Of a stretch of 64,000 bases of DNA, positions 1 through 10,920 are shown one piece after another (within the stretch, counting starts at the first letter, position 1; each line of letters opens with the position of its first letter). Source of the DNA: Mesorhizobium escarrei (GTDB taxonomy: Bacteria; Pseudomonadota; Alphaproteobacteria; Rhizobiales; Rhizobiaceae); contig NZ_CAKXZT010000126.1 of the NCBI RefSeq assembly GCF_935825525.1, forward strand, positions 276,601 to 340,600, read 5' to 3'. The notes below the pieces were generated by a model. The model saw only the letters and a program-made list of their open reading frames with translations. It was not told the origin of the DNA and searched no databases. A program made the position numbers and the translations under genes.

Positions 1-579
1 CTTGCCGAAGCCGGCTGGAAGCGGGCCGGCAATTTCGTCGTCAATGAAAAGGGCGAGCGACTGCGGGTGGAAATGCTGGCCGAGGACGATGGCATCGTTC
101 GGCTTTTCTCGCCGTGGGCCGAGAACATGAAAACGATCGGCATCGACGCTTCGATCCGGCAGGTCGATTCGACGCAATATGAACAGCGGCAGAGCAATTT
201 CGACTTCGATTTCAACCTGCTCGCGTGGTCGATCGGGGCGACACCGACTGCCGACGGCCTGGATATACTCTATGGTTCCCGGATGGCGAAAACGCCGGGA
301 ATGCGCAACTATCCCGGTACGGAAAGCAAGGCCATCGATGCGCTGATCGAGACAGCCGGCAAGGCGCAGAGCCGGGTCGAACTGGTCACGGCGCTCAAAG
401 CACTCGACCGGGTCTTGCGCGCGCGGCTAGACTGGATTCCAACATATTATCTCGCGAATCACCGAGTCGCCTATTGGGACATGTTCGGCTTTCCCGAGCA
501 GAAGCCCGATTTCGACTTTCCGGTCGAAGCGCTGTGGTGGTTCGACAAGGACAAGGCGGCAAAGATTGGCAAAGGGTGA
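1..579 (+). CDS. yejA: Periplasmic substrate-binding protein YejA, C-terminal part
   Basis: The frame is open from the first base, so the 5' part of the gene lies outside the window; about 192 codons remain. It is the C-terminal lobe of an SBP_bac_5 (family 5) solute-binding protein: it begins LAEAGW and ends with the WWFDKDKAAK tail typical of YejA-like proteins. By family it captures oligopeptide-like substrates (microcin C in E. coli) in the periplasm and delivers them to YejBEF, whose genes follow on the same strand after a 279-base gap that holds a large palindrome. The family is clear; the exact ligand cannot be read from the sequence. Confidence 0.88.
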   Translation, partial: LAEAGWKRAGNFVVNEKGERLRVEMLAEDDGIVRLFSPWAENMKTIGIDASIRQVDSTQYEQRQSNFDFDFNLLAWSIGATPTADGLDILYGSRMAKTPGMRNYPGTESKAIDALIETAGKAQSRVELVTALKALDRVLRARLDWIPTYYLANHRVAYWDMFGFPEQKPDFDFPVEALWWFDKDKAAKIGKG

Positions 580-597
580 ATTTCCTGCGGGCGTCGG

Positions 598-776
598 CGC
601 CGCCCCTCACCTGCCTGCCGGCATCCTCTCCCCGTATAGCGACGGGGAGAGGGGCGCTCTCATCGAGGGTTTCGCCAATCACAAGCGTGGCAATAAAAGC
701 GCCGAGATTGCGGCCAGCCCCTTTCTCCCCGTCACTATACGGGGAGAAATGTCCGGCAGGACAATGAGGGGCGGCG
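598..776. repeat. Long inverted repeat of the rhizobial intergenic palindrome type, between yejA and yejB
   Basis: The two ends are near-complementary: the left arm starts CGCCGCCCCTCAC and the right arm ends ATGAGGGGCGGCG. Each arm contains its own hairpin (CTCCCCGT...ACGGGGAG) and a conserved TGCCGGC/GCCGGCA block. The same design recurs at several other places in this window. It lies inside the yej operon, where a folded RNA could protect the yejA message or limit readthrough into yejB. Confidence 0.8.
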
Positions 777-858
777 CTGGCGTCGACAATTGGTCTGAAG
801 CAGTTGCCTTGGGCGGCCTTCCAGACACAGTGCTGCTCCGCAAGAGGGGCACCAGCTG

Positions 859-1953
859 ATGGGCGCCTATATCCTGCGCCGCATCCTGCTGATGATCCCG
901 ACCCTGTTCGGCATCATGGCGGTGTCGTTCGCCGTCATCCAGTTCGCGCCGGGCGGGCCGGTGGAGCAGGTCATCGCCAGGCTGACCAATCAGGGCGGCA
1001 GCGATCGCCTTGGCGGCGGCGGCGGTGATGCCGGTGCCAGCAATTTCGACGTGGCCGGCGACGTCGGTTCGAGATATCGCGGCGCCCAAGGGCTCGACCC
1101 CGAATTCATCGCCAAGCTGGAAAAGCAGTTCGGCTTCGACAAGCCGCCGCTCGAGCGCTTCGGCATGATGCTGTGGAACTACATCCGGTTCGATTTCGGC
1201 GACAGCTATTTCCGTGACATCTCGGTGATCGATCTTATCCTGGAGAAGATGCCGGTGTCGATCTCGATCGGGCTGTGGATCACGCTGCTGTCCTACTTGA
1301 TCTCGATCCCGCTCGGCATCCGCAAAGCAGTCAAGGACGGCTCGGCATTCGACGTATGGACCAGCGGCGTCGTTATTGTCGGCTACGCCATTCCGGGCTT
1401 CCTGTTCGGCATCCTGCTGATGGTGCTGTTTGCCGGCGGATCGTTCTATGACTGGTTTCCGCTACGCGGCATCACCTCCGACAATTGGGAACAACTGTCC
1501 TGGCCGGCGAAGATCGTCGACTATCTCTGGCACATGACCTTGCCGCTGACGGCGCTGGTACTGTCGGCCTTTGCCACTACGACGCTGCTGACCAAGAATT
1601 CGTTCCTCGAGGAAATCCGCAAGCAGTATGTGGTGACCGCGCGCGCCAAGGGCCTGTCGGAACGGCAGGTTCTCTACGGCCACGTCTTCCGCAACGCCAT
1701 GCTGATCGTTGTCGCCGGCTTTCCCGGCGCCTTCATCTCGGCCTTCTTCACCGGCTCGCTCCTGATCGAGAACATCTTTTCGCTCGACGGCCTCGGGCTG
1801 CTCGGTTTCAGGTCGGTGGTCGAGCGCGACTACCCGGTGGTGTTCGCCAATCTCTACATCTTCTCGCTGCTTGGCCTGATCGTCGGGCTGCTGTCCGACC
1901 TGATCTATACCTGGGTCGACCCGCGCATCGACTTCGAGCGGAGAGACGTCTGA
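859..1953 (+). CDS. yejB: ABC transporter permease YejB
   Basis: Inner-membrane permease of the microcin C/oligopeptide importer, 364 residues as expected for YejB. The N-terminus [18 protein letters not shown] is the first membrane helix of the family. A Gly-rich periplasmic insertion follows at about residues 50-70, and the BPD_transp_1 domain with the EAA-type loop ([20 protein letters not shown]) lies at about residues 255-275. Its TGA stop overlaps the ATG of yejE by one base, showing translational coupling. The start follows a GAGGGGC purine stretch. Assignment is by sequence recognition and gene order. Confidence 0.9.
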   Translation: MGAYILRRILLMIPTLFGIMAVSFAVIQFAPGGPVEQVIARLTNQGGSDRLGGGGGDAGASNFDVAGDVGSRYRGAQGLDPEFIAKLEKQFGFDKPPLERFGMMLWNYIRFDFGDSYFRDISVIDLILEKMPVSISIGLWITLLSYLISIPLGIRKAVKDGSAFDVWTSGVVIVGYAIPGFLFGILLMVLFAGGSFYDWFPLRGITSDNWEQLSWPAKIVDYLWHMTLPLTALVLSAFATTTLLTKNSFLEEIRKQYVVTARAKGLSERQVLYGHVFRNAMLIVVAGFPGAFISAFFTGSLLIENIFSLDGLGLLGFRSVVERDYPVVFANLYIFSLLGLIVGLLSDLIYTWVDPRIDFERRDV

Positions 1954-3088
1954 TGGCCGGGGCCGCAGCCGAAACGGCGCCGGAGCGGATCGCCCGGCCC
2001 TGGCTGTCGCCGCTCAACCAGCGGCGGCTGCAGAATTTCAGGGCCAATCGGCGCGGCTACTGGTCGTTGTGGATCTTCCTCGTGCTTTTCGTGCTGTCGC
2101 TGTTTTCCGAATGGATTGCCAACGACAAGCCGGTCCTCGTTTCCTACAAGGGCGAGATCCTGTTTCCGGTCGTGGTCGCCTATCCCGAGGAGAAGTTCGG
2201 CGGCTTTTATGCGGTCACCGACTATCGCGACCCGGTCATCCAGGACGAGATCAATGCTCATGGCTGGATGATCTGGCCGCCGGTCCGCTACTCCTACCGG
2301 ACCGTCAACAACGCCATCCCGGAGGCGGCGCCGACCAAGCCCTCCTGGCTCTATGACGCCAAGACACGTTGCAACCAGTATCCGCAAGGTGCGGCCGACC
2401 CCAATTGCGTTGTCGGCAACTGGAACTGGCTGGGCACCGACGACCAGGCCCGCGACGTGCTGGCGCGCGTCATCTACGGATTCAGGGTCTCGGTGCTGTT
2501 CGGCCTGATCCTCACCGCCGGCTCGGCGGTGATCGGCGTGACGGCCGGCGCATTGCAGGGCTACTTCGGCGGCTGGACCGACCTTCTGTTCCAGCGCTTC
2601 ATAGAAATCTGGTCGGCGATCCCGGTGCTTTATCTGCTCCTCATCGTCGCCGCCATCCTGCCGCCCGGCTTCTTCATCCTGCTCGGGCTGATGCTGCTGT
2701 TCTCCTGGGTAGCGCTGGTCGGCGTGGTGCGGGCCGAGTTCCTGCGCGCCCGCAACTTCGAATATGTCAACGCCGCCCGCGCGCTGGGCGTACCCAACGG
2801 CACGATCATGTTCAGGCATCTGCTGCCCAACGCCATGGTGGCGACGCTGACCTTCCTGCCCTTCCTGCTCAGCGGCTCGATCTCGACGCTGACCTCGCTC
2901 GACTACCTTGGCTTCGGCCTGCCGCCCGGCTCGGCCTCGCTAGGCGAACTCCTCAAGCAGGCGCAGCGCAACCTCAACGCGCCATGGCTGGGCATCTCCG
3001 GCTTCGTCGTCATCTCGCTGATGCTGTCGCTGCTGGTCTTCGTCGGCGAGGCGACCCGCGACGCCTTCGACCCGCGCAAGACGTTCAG

Positions 3089-3092
<4 letters not shown>
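1953..3092 (+). CDS. yejE: ABC transporter permease YejE
   Basis: Second inner-membrane permease of the Yej importer (379 residues). The first helix is at about residues 30-50. A long periplasmic segment follows, containing the family-typical stretch FGGFYAVTDYRDPVI and a WLGTDDQARDV motif. The binding-protein-dependent transport domain with five or so helices makes up the C-terminal half. I chose the ATG that overlaps the yejB stop rather than the far longer open frame upstream, which only shadows yejB. The stop overlaps the yejF start by four bases (ATGA). Confidence 0.9.
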
Positions 3093-4720
<1,628 letters not shown>

Positions 4721-4750
4721 GCTGTACCGCATAAGGAACAAGAATCCGCC

Positions 4751-5692
4751 ATGGAAAAAGGCCGTGTCCTGCTTGCCCTCACCGGTATCCATCCAGGCCG
4801 TTGGCGCGAACTCTTGTCGGGCGAACGCGAGGTGGTGCTCGAGCCGGACGGCGCCAGCGATCCTTCGATCACCTATGCGGTGGTTTGGAAGCAGCGGCCG
4901 AACCTTCTGTCGTCCCTGCCCAATCTGCGCGCTGTCTTTTCGATCGGCGCCGGCGTCGACCACATCTTCGCCGATCCCACCTTGCCCGACGTACCGATCG
5001 TGAAGGTCGTGGCCGACAATTTGACGCAATACATGACCGAATATGTCGTCTGGCGGGTGCTCGATCACCATCGCCAGGGCCTGCTCTACCGGTCGCAGCA
5101 GCAAAAGAAGATCTGGCACGAGCCGCCGCAGCGACCGGCCGGCGACATCTCCGTCGGTATCATGGGGCTTGGCACGCTTGGCCGCGCGGCGGCGTCGGTG
5201 CTTTTGTCGCTCGGCTTTGCGGTCAATGGCTGGTCGCGCAGCGACAAGCCGATGAAAGGCGTTTCGACCTATGCCGGCGAGGCCGGATTGATCCCCTTCC
5301 TCAACGCCACCGACATCCTGGTGGTGCTGTTGCCGCTTACGCCGCAGACGCAAGGCATCATCAATTACGGCGTGCTGAAGGAGTTGAGGAAACGCAACGG
5401 CCTCGGCGGCTCAGTGCTGATCAACGCCGGGCGCGGCCGCCTGCAGAAGGACGCCGACATTCTGCGTGCGCTGGAGGACGGCACACTCAAGGAAGCGAGC
5501 CTCGACGTATTCGAGGTCGAGCCGCTGCCGAAAACCAGCCGGCTATGGAGCCACCCGAAGGTGTTCGTGACGCCGCATGCGGCGGCGACCTCCGATCCCG
5601 TGCATCTGGTGCCGATCATGCTGCGCCAGATGGCCGCCTTGGAGCGCGGCGAGAAGCTCGAGAACGTGGTGGATCGCAAGGCGGGGTATTAA
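4751..5692 (+). CDS. ghrA: Glyoxylate/hydroxypyruvate reductase A-type D-2-hydroxyacid dehydrogenase
   Basis: NAD(P)H-dependent reductase of the D-isomer-specific 2-hydroxyacid dehydrogenase family, expected to reduce glyoxylate and hydroxypyruvate in the cytosol. Its 313 residues match GhrA length. Visible landmarks are the substrate-side SIGAGVDHI, the Rossmann motif GIMGLGTLGRAAA near residue 138, the INAGRGRLQ segment carrying the catalytic Arg, and VTPHAAA with the catalytic His near the C-terminus. It sits 30 bases after yejF on the same strand, but no functional link to peptide uptake is evident. Exact substrate is inferred from family resemblance. Confidence 0.85.
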   Translation: MEKGRVLLALTGIHPGRWRELLSGEREVVLEPDGASDPSITYAVVWKQRPNLLSSLPNLRAVFSIGAGVDHIFADPTLPDVPIVKVVADNLTQYMTEYVVWRVLDHHRQGLLYRSQQQKKIWHEPPQRPAGDISVGIMGLGTLGRAAASVLLSLGFAVNGWSRSDKPMKGVSTYAGEAGLIPFLNATDILVVLLPLTPQTQGIINYGVLKELRKRNGLGGSVLINAGRGRLQKDADILRALEDGTLKEASLDVFEVEPLPKTSRLWSHPKVFVTPHAAATSDPVHLVPIMLRQMAALERGEKLENVVDRKAGY

Positions 5693-6021
5693 CCCGGCTT
5701 GCCACATTCGCGGCGGGCGATCGACCGGTTCATGGCGTCGATCCGGCCGCTTACCTGTTCGACGTCGCGCTGGGCCTTGGAACGGGTGTCCGGCGTGAAC
5801 GGGCCGAGTCCCACACCCGGATCGGAGAAGGACGGCTTGGCGTCCTGCGGAAGGCGATATCGCTGCGCCAGCGCGTTGCGTTGCGCCAGCAATCGATTGC
5901 AAGGCACACTGTCATATTGCAGCGAGGATTGGACATTCGCGTCCTGTCGCTCAGCAATCGAAGTGCCGACGCAACCGGCTATTGCCAGGCAGGATGCCAA
6001 GACCACCAAGTTCCAGCGCAT
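5689..6021 (-). CDS. Small predicted lipoprotein of unknown function
   Basis: 110 residues beginning MRWNLVVLASCLAIAGC: a signal peptide ending in a lipobox, with Cys17 as the likely lipidation site. The mature part is hydrophilic with a helical, charged C-terminal half and two further Cys residues (41 and 106). The start is supported by GGAGG seven bases upstream; a longer open frame upstream has no signal peptide at its start and is rejected. The gene converges with ghrA and overlaps its stop by four bases. I do not recognise a named family. Confidence 0.65.
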   Translation of the reverse strand: MRWNLVVLASCLAIAGCVGTSIAERQDANVQSSLQYDSVPCNRLLAQRNALAQRYRLPQDAKPSFSDPGVGLGPFTPDTRSKAQRDVEQVSGRIDAMNRSIARRECGKPG

Positions 6022-6180
6022 GCAACGTCCTCCGTGTCGGTGTCCTGCCCTTTCAGGCATGCGAGTCGGACTTTTTCGCAGCCGCCGCCACGTGTGGCCC
6101 GCCGGCAGTTGCCTGTATGCCAAGTCAGCAGTCACTTGCAACAGGCTTCCCGCGCCGGAATTAGCAACTATCTTGGAGCC

Positions 6181-7191
6181 ATGCGCGCCAGCGACCTGCT
6201 TCACCCCCGGCCCGAGGGCCTCTATTGCCCGCCCGGCGATTTCTTCATCGATCCGGTGCGGCCGGTCAGCCGGGCGCTGATCACGCACGGCCATTCCGAC
6301 CATGCCCGTTCCGGCCACCACTCGGTGCTGGCTACACAACAGACGCTTGACATCATGGGGCTGCGCTACGGCGAGGGTTTTGCCGGGACGACGCAAGCGG
6401 CAGCACTTGGCGAGACGATTGCGCTGAACGGCGTCAGCGTAACCTTCCATCCGGCCGGCCATGTGCTGGGCTCGGCGCAGATTGAGGTCGTGCATCAGGG
6501 CTCATGCATCGTCGCTTCGGGCGACTACAAGCGCCAGAGGGACGCGACTTGCGAGCCGTTCAAACCGGTCAAGTGCGACGTGTTCATCACCGAGGCGACC
6601 TTCGGCCTGCCGGTGTTCCGTCATCCGCCCGATACCGAGGAGATCGCCCGCCTGCTGAAATCGACGGCGCAGTTTCCCGAACGCGCGCATCTGGTCGGCG
6701 CCTATGCGCTCGGCAAGGCGCAGCGCGTCATGCGCTTGCTGCGCGACGCCGGCTACGACAGGCCGATCTACATCCACGGCGCGCTAGCCAAGCTCAGCGA
6801 CTACTATCAGAGCCAGGGCATCGAGCTCGGGACGCTGGAGCCGGCGACCGTCGAAAGCGGTGGCAAGCAGGATTTCACCGGGGCCATCGTCGTCGGCCCG
6901 CCCTCGGCCTTCGCCGACCGCTGGGCGCGGCGCTTTCCCGATCCGATTTCGTGCTTTGCGTCGGGCTGGATGCGCATCCGCCAGCGCGCCAAGCAGGGCG
7001 GCGTCGAGCTGCCGCTGATTATTTCCGACCATGCCGACTGGGACGAGCTGACCGCCACGATAAGGCAGACCGGCGCCGGCGAAATCTGGGTGACGCATGG
7101 CCGCGAGGAGGCCCTGGTGCGCTGGTGCGAGCTCGAAGGCATTGCCGCCAGGCCGCTGCATCTCGTCGGCTACGAGGACGAGGGCGATTGA
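6181..7191 (+). CDS. Ligase-associated DNA exonuclease (metallo-beta-lactamase fold)
   Basis: 336 residues. The metal-binding motif HGHSDHAR sits near residue 38. Further family landmarks are a GDYKRQRD segment, ITEATFGLP, and late histidines in ISDHADWDEL and VTHGREEA, the layout of the beta-CASP-like exonucleases encoded beside bacterial ATP-dependent ligases. The ATG follows no strong ribosome site, but the protein starts at the usual family N-terminus (MRASDLLHPRPEGLYC). The ligase gene lies 226 bases downstream on the same strand. By family the pair acts in DNA repair; the helicase and phosphoesterase that often accompany them are not here. Confidence 0.85.
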   Translation: MRASDLLHPRPEGLYCPPGDFFIDPVRPVSRALITHGHSDHARSGHHSVLATQQTLDIMGLRYGEGFAGTTQAAALGETIALNGVSVTFHPAGHVLGSAQIEVVHQGSCIVASGDYKRQRDATCEPFKPVKCDVFITEATFGLPVFRHPPDTEEIARLLKSTAQFPERAHLVGAYALGKAQRVMRLLRDAGYDRPIYIHGALAKLSDYYQSQGIELGTLEPATVESGGKQDFTGAIVVGPPSAFADRWARRFPDPISCFASGWMRIRQRAKQGGVELPLIISDHADWDELTATIRQTGAGEIWVTHGREEALVRWCELEGIAARPLHLVGYEDEGD

Positions 7192-7221
7192 TGGCGCTCA
7201 TGGCCGATGTAGCACTCTACG

Positions 7222-7380
7222 GCGCCCCCCTCTGGCCTGCCGGCCATCTCCCCCACTTGGGGGGAGATTGGCAGCTTCGACGCCGTGCTCATTCCTGCAA
7301 CGTTGGAGATTGGCGAAACCAGTGGCGACATCCAATCTCCCCCCTCGTGGGGGAGATGTCCGGCAGGACAGAGGGGCGCG
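7222..7380. repeat. Long inverted repeat between exonuclease and ligase genes
   Basis: The arms begin GCGCCCCCCTCTGGCCTGCC and end GGCAGGACAGAGGGGCGCG and are near-complementary. Inside are CATCTCCCCCA...GGGGGAGATG hairpins. It has the same plan as the element between yejA and yejB, with a different core. It fills nearly the whole gap between two genes that would otherwise form an operon. Confidence 0.78.
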
Positions 7381-7417
7381 CGACAGAACGCGACGCTCGC
7401 CCATGGTTCTCACCCTC

Positions 7418-9016
7418 ATGAACCGCTTCGCCGAACTCCTCGATCGACTCGTGCTGACGCCGTCGCGCAATGGCAAGCTGACGCTGCTGAGCGATTATTT
7501 CCGCAGCGTCGAGGATCCGGATCGCGGCCTGGCGCTGGCTGCGATCACCGGGGACCTGACCATCGCGGCGATCAAGCCGGCGATGCTGCGCGCGCTGGTC
7601 ATGGAGCGCATTGACCCGGTGCTGTTCGGCTATTCCTACGACTATGTCGGCGACCTGGCGGAGACCGTGTCGCTGGTCTGGCCGCAATCGCCGACGGGTG
7701 TCGCGAACCATGAGCCGACGCTCGCCGAGGTCGTCGCGAAATTGCAGGCGGCGAGCCGTTCCGACGGGCCGAAGGTGCTGGCCCGGCTGCTTGACAGCGC
7801 GAGCATCTCGGCGCGCTTCGCCATCATCAAGCTGGTCACCGGCGGCCTGCGCATCGGCGTTTCGGCGCGATTGGCCAAGCAGGCGCTGGCCGATCTCGGC
7901 AAGGTCGACATCGCCGAGATCGAAGAACTCTGGCATGGGCTGGCGCCGCCCTATGCCGAGCTGTTCGCCTGGCTGGAGGGCAAGGCAGACAAACCCAAAA
8001 ATACGGCGCTGGCACTGTTCCGGCCGGTGATGCTGTCGAACCCGATCGGTGACGGCGACCTCGAAAAACTCGACCCGGCCGACTACGCCGCCGAGTGGAA
8101 ATGGGACGGCATCCGCGTCCAGGCGGTTTCGGAAGATGGTGTTCGACGGCTCTATTCGCGCACCGGCGACGACGTCTCCGGGGCTTTTCCTGACCTCGCA
8201 GAGGCGATGGATTTCTCCGCCACCCTCGACGGCGAGCTTCTGGTCGGCGATCCCCGGCAGGCGACCGGCACGTTCTCGGACCTGCAGCAGCGGCTGAACC
8301 GCAAGAGCGTGACGCCGAAGATCCAGCAGCAATACCCGGCGTTCATGCGCTGCTACGACGTGCTTCAGATCGGCGACGAGGACTTGCGCACGCTCCCTTT
8401 TAGCGAGCGGCGCGTCCGCCTCGAAGCCTTCGTGCAGACGCTCGATCCGAGCCGCTTCGATCTTTCGCCGCTGGTCGAATTCACCGACTGGCAAGCACTG
8501 GAGGAATTGCGCCGCAAGCCGCTGCATCCGGTGATCGAAGGCGTGATGCTGAAGCGCTGGGATTCGCCCTATCTCACCGGCCGGCCGAAAGGCCCGTGGT
8601 TCAAATGGAAGCGCGATCCGCATACGATCGACGCCGTGCTGATGTACGCCCAGCGCGGCCACGGCAAGCGTTCGAGTTTTTATTCCGACTACACGTTCGG
8701 CGTGTGGTCCGGCCCGGAAGGATCGGAGGAACTGGTGCCGGTGGGCAAAGCCTATTTCGGCTTCACCGACGAGGAACTGAGGCAGATCGACAAATATGTC
8801 CGCGACAACACGATCGAGCGCTTCGGCCCGGTCCGCTCGGTGCGGGCCGACCGCAGGCAAGGCCTCGTGCTGGAGGTGGCGTTCGAAGGGCTTAACCGCT
8901 CGACACGGCACAAATCCGGCGTCGCCATGCGCTTTCCGCGCATCTCACGGCTGCGCTGGGACAAGCCGGCGGCCGAAGCCGACCGCATCGAGACGCTGCA
9001 GGCGCTGCTTGATTAG
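7418..9016 (+). CDS. ATP-dependent DNA ligase (cisplatin damage response type)
   Basis: 532 residues. The N-terminal DNA-binding region is followed by the adenylation domain with the KxDG nucleophile motif (EWKWDGIRVQ; Lys228) and the C-terminal OB-fold (ARQ-type region VLEVAFEGLNRSTRHKSG). By family it seals nicks using ATP during repair and is distinct from the NAD-dependent LigA. The start MNRFAELLDRL matches the family; an in-frame ATG 15 bases upstream is possible, and neither has a good ribosome site. It pairs with the metallo-beta-lactamase exonuclease upstream. Confidence 0.87.
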   Translation: MNRFAELLDRLVLTPSRNGKLTLLSDYFRSVEDPDRGLALAAITGDLTIAAIKPAMLRALVMERIDPVLFGYSYDYVGDLAETVSLVWPQSPTGVANHEPTLAEVVAKLQAASRSDGPKVLARLLDSASISARFAIIKLVTGGLRIGVSARLAKQALADLGKVDIAEIEELWHGLAPPYAELFAWLEGKADKPKNTALALFRPVMLSNPIGDGDLEKLDPADYAAEWKWDGIRVQAVSEDGVRRLYSRTGDDVSGAFPDLAEAMDFSATLDGELLVGDPRQATGTFSDLQQRLNRKSVTPKIQQQYPAFMRCYDVLQIGDEDLRTLPFSERRVRLEAFVQTLDPSRFDLSPLVEFTDWQALEELRRKPLHPVIEGVMLKRWDSPYLTGRPKGPWFKWKRDPHTIDAVLMYAQRGHGKRSSFYSDYTFGVWSGPEGSEELVPVGKAYFGFTDEELRQIDKYVRDNTIERFGPVRSVRADRRQGLVLEVAFEGLNRSTRHKSGVAMRFPRISRLRWDKPAAEADRIETLQALLD

Positions 9017-9105
9017 GACGGATGAGGAAAGGCAAAAGGGTGCCGGTTCAACGTGCTGCTCTGCCATTCGTCGCTGCGAGGCTCGAAGGCCACGGCATCG
9101 ACCTA

Positions 9106-9127
9106 TGCCGTAACCGTGGTTACGGCA
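9106..9127. terminator. Perfect hairpin between convergent genes
   Basis: TGCCGTAACC and GGTTACGGCA form a ten-pair stem with a two-base spacer in the gap between the ligase gene and the convergent unknown membrane-protein gene. No T-run follows on either strand, so an intrinsic terminator is only a possibility. Confidence 0.4.
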
Positions 9128-9166
9128 GCGGTGCAGCGGTTTCATGCACGCCCGCCGCTCCAGAAA

Positions 9167-10387
9167 TCAACGGACAATCGAGACGCGGATCTCGTAGATG
9201 TCGACCGACTTGCCCTGCTTGTCGAAGTCGGAATTGATGGCGATGGTGCCGGCCGCGCCCGGACGCTTGTCGGGAAAGCGCACGTCGAAGAGGTATTCGT
9301 TCCGCTCGTGGCCGACCGCGTAGCGCTTGCGGCCGCAGTCGCCGAGCTCGCCGAAGTTGCAGTCGACGGAGATCTGCGTCTCCTGGCCCTCCTCGGAGCG
9401 GGCGATGATGTCGAACGTGGCGTGCTTGCCGGCGAGTTTTTCCAAGACGCCTTGGCCGACGTCGAAACTGATCGCCGAACCGGAGGCGCCCGACCGGATG
9501 CGCAGGAAGGAACCGCTGTCGTCCTGCATGACTTCGGCCTTGGCATCCGAAGGCGCGCTGACAAGCGCCGGGTCGCCCGGTGAAAACACATTGATCCAGT
9601 CGCGCTCCGCCTCGCCGGGGTTCAGCGGCGAGGCCGTGTCGCTTGGCGGCGTGAAATCATCGTCTTCCACCGTCGGTTCCATTTGCGGCGGGGCGGTGTC
9701 GAGTTCGGCCGCCGACTTGAAGACGCCGGTCTGGGCAGCGAAATAGAGGCCGATGCCGGCGGCTGCGAGCAGCGTCACGCCGAGGAAGATCGCGGTGAGA
9801 GGCAGGCGGGGGCCTCTCACCCGCCTGTCGTCGCGGTCGGGCATCACCTCTGCGTCGCCGTCTCCGGCCGATGGAGGGGACGACATGTCGATCTCCGGCA
9901 CACTGGGAAAAACCGGTTCGGGCATGATATCGGGAACGACCGGCAAAACGCGCGAGCGCGGTTCATCGGAAGCAGGGGGCGCGACCGATGCAGGAGGCTC
10001 CGCCGGACCGTCGACAACGACCTCAGGCGGCGGCGCCGGTTCAGCGTCGGCGCCGGCATCCGGTTCGGCATCGGCTTCGGTATCGGCCTGCGGTTCGGCA
10101 TCGGCTTCGCTGCCAGCCGGCTGCTCTACAGCCGGTGCTGCAGCGTCGTCATCGGTCGGCCGGCCGACAGCGGGAACCGCCGGCAGGAATTCGGATTCGA
10201 TTTCGGTTATCTTGGCCTGCACCGCCTTGCGGCGCTTGATGGCGACTTCCACCGTCACGTTCGGGTTGGCCTGCAGGGCACGGTCAAGTGCGGCGAAGGC
10301 CGATCGGTAGACCCGCTCGCGAAACGCGCGGTCTTCGGCATTGCCTTTCTCGAAGGCATTCCGGATCGCTTTTTCGATCGCGTCCAA
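9167..10387 (-). CDS. Unknown single-pass membrane protein with long acidic Ala/Glu/Asp/Pro linker
   Basis: 406 residues. An N-terminal helical, charged part (about 1-65) precedes a low-complexity acidic linker (about 75-190) with ADAEP-type repeats. One membrane helix lies at about 197-217 (LPLTAIFLGVTLLAAAGIG). A C-terminal domain of about 180 residues follows, with two nearby cysteines (343 and 351) that could form a disulfide outside the cytoplasm. The start is TTG, preceded by a GGGGG stretch; no better start was found. The predicted orientation is N-terminus in, C-terminal domain periplasmic. I do not recognise the family and propose no function. Confidence 0.65.
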   Translation of the reverse strand: MDAIEKAIRNAFEKGNAEDRAFRERVYRSAFAALDRALQANPNVTVEVAIKRRKAVQAKITEIESEFLPAVPAVGRPTDDDAAAPAVEQPAGSEADAEPQADTEADAEPDAGADAEPAPPPEVVVDGPAEPPASVAPPASDEPRSRVLPVVPDIMPEPVFPSVPEIDMSSPPSAGDGDAEVMPDRDDRRVRGPRLPLTAIFLGVTLLAAAGIGLYFAAQTGVFKSAAELDTAPPQMEPTVEDDDFTPPSDTASPLNPGEAERDWINVFSPGDPALVSAPSDAKAEVMQDDSGSFLRIRSGASGSAISFDVGQGVLEKLAGKHATFDIIARSEEGQETQISVDCNFGELGDCGRKRYAVGHERNEYLFDVRFPDKRPGAAGTIAINSDFDKQGKSVDIYEIRVSIVR

Positions 10388-10724
10388 CGGGGACCCCCTG
10401 CACGTATGGTCACATTGTCATGATCGTTAGCCGCAGGCGACCTATCAATCAACGGGCCAGCGGCCGCATTCTGCCTTGGCGATGCATCCAAAGCCGATTT
10501 CGGCGGTTTTCAGTAACGGAATCAACATTTTTCGCCGATTTCCCGATGCAGCGCCAACGCCGCGCGCAACCTGGCGTTGAGTCTTCGCGCGCCCGCATGG
10601 CGAGATCGGTGGGCGGTCGCCTATAGGGCCGGGCATGAGTTCGCACGAAATGCCAAGTCCCATCTTGAATTTGCGGCGGGTTGCGTCTATCACCCAGCGC
10701 ATCTTGGAGGCCTTGGCTTCCCGG
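10388..10724. other. Gap of about 340 bases before tRNA-Thr
   Basis: It holds the upstream region of the minus-strand membrane-protein gene and the promoter region of the tRNA. Short open frames on both strands lack ribosome sites and recognisable products. Nothing else stands out. Confidence 0.5.
10665..10692 (+). promoter_or_regulatory. Possible promoter of tRNA-Thr
   Basis: TTGAAT and CTATCA are separated by 16 bases, close to the TTGAC-N17-CTATNT pattern of alphaproteobacterial housekeeping promoters. The pair ends 32 bases before the tRNA. Weak evidence from pattern alone. Confidence 0.3.
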
Positions 10725-10800
10725 GCCGCTTTAGCTCAGTTGGTAGAGCACATCATTCGTAATGATGGGGTCAGGTGTTCGAGTCACCTAAGCGGCACCA
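10725..10800 (+). tRNA. tRNA-Thr (anticodon CGU), CCA encoded
   Basis: A full cloverleaf can be drawn. The acceptor stem is GCCGCTT with AAGCGGC, the D-stem is GCTC/GAGC, and the anticodon stem is CATCA/TGATG with loop TTCGTAA, giving anticodon CGT (reads ACG, threonine). The T-arm is AGGTG TTCGAGT CACCT. The 3' end ACCA is encoded. Length is 76 bases. No copy of its 3' end was seen nearby, so there is no sign that it serves as an integration site here. Confidence 0.95.
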
Positions 10801-10833
10801 CTATCCACTGATATCATTACGATTTTTGCCGTA

Positions 10834-10852
10834 TCGAAACGCAGCGTTTCGA
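10834..10852. terminator. Hairpin downstream of tRNA-Thr
   Basis: TCGAAACGC and GCGTTTCGA pair across a single base about 35 bases after the tRNA. A second short hairpin (CTGCCA...TGGCAG) follows. There is no T-run, so a role in ending the tRNA transcript is only suggested by position. Confidence 0.35.
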
Positions 10853-10920
10853 ATAGATTCGGGTCTGCCAAAAAGTGTGGCAGAGATGATATTCGCCCCT
10901 TTCAAGACGCCTTCCGCGCA

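Noticed and set aside
10445..10702. Minus-strand open frame of 85 codons upstream of the tRNA
   Set aside because: No ribosome site and no recognisable product; it overlaps the likely tRNA promoter region.
10725..10920. tRNA-Thr as an integration site for a mobile element
   Set aside because: No integrase gene and no second copy of the tRNA 3' end were seen; the flanking genes look like ordinary chromosomal genes.
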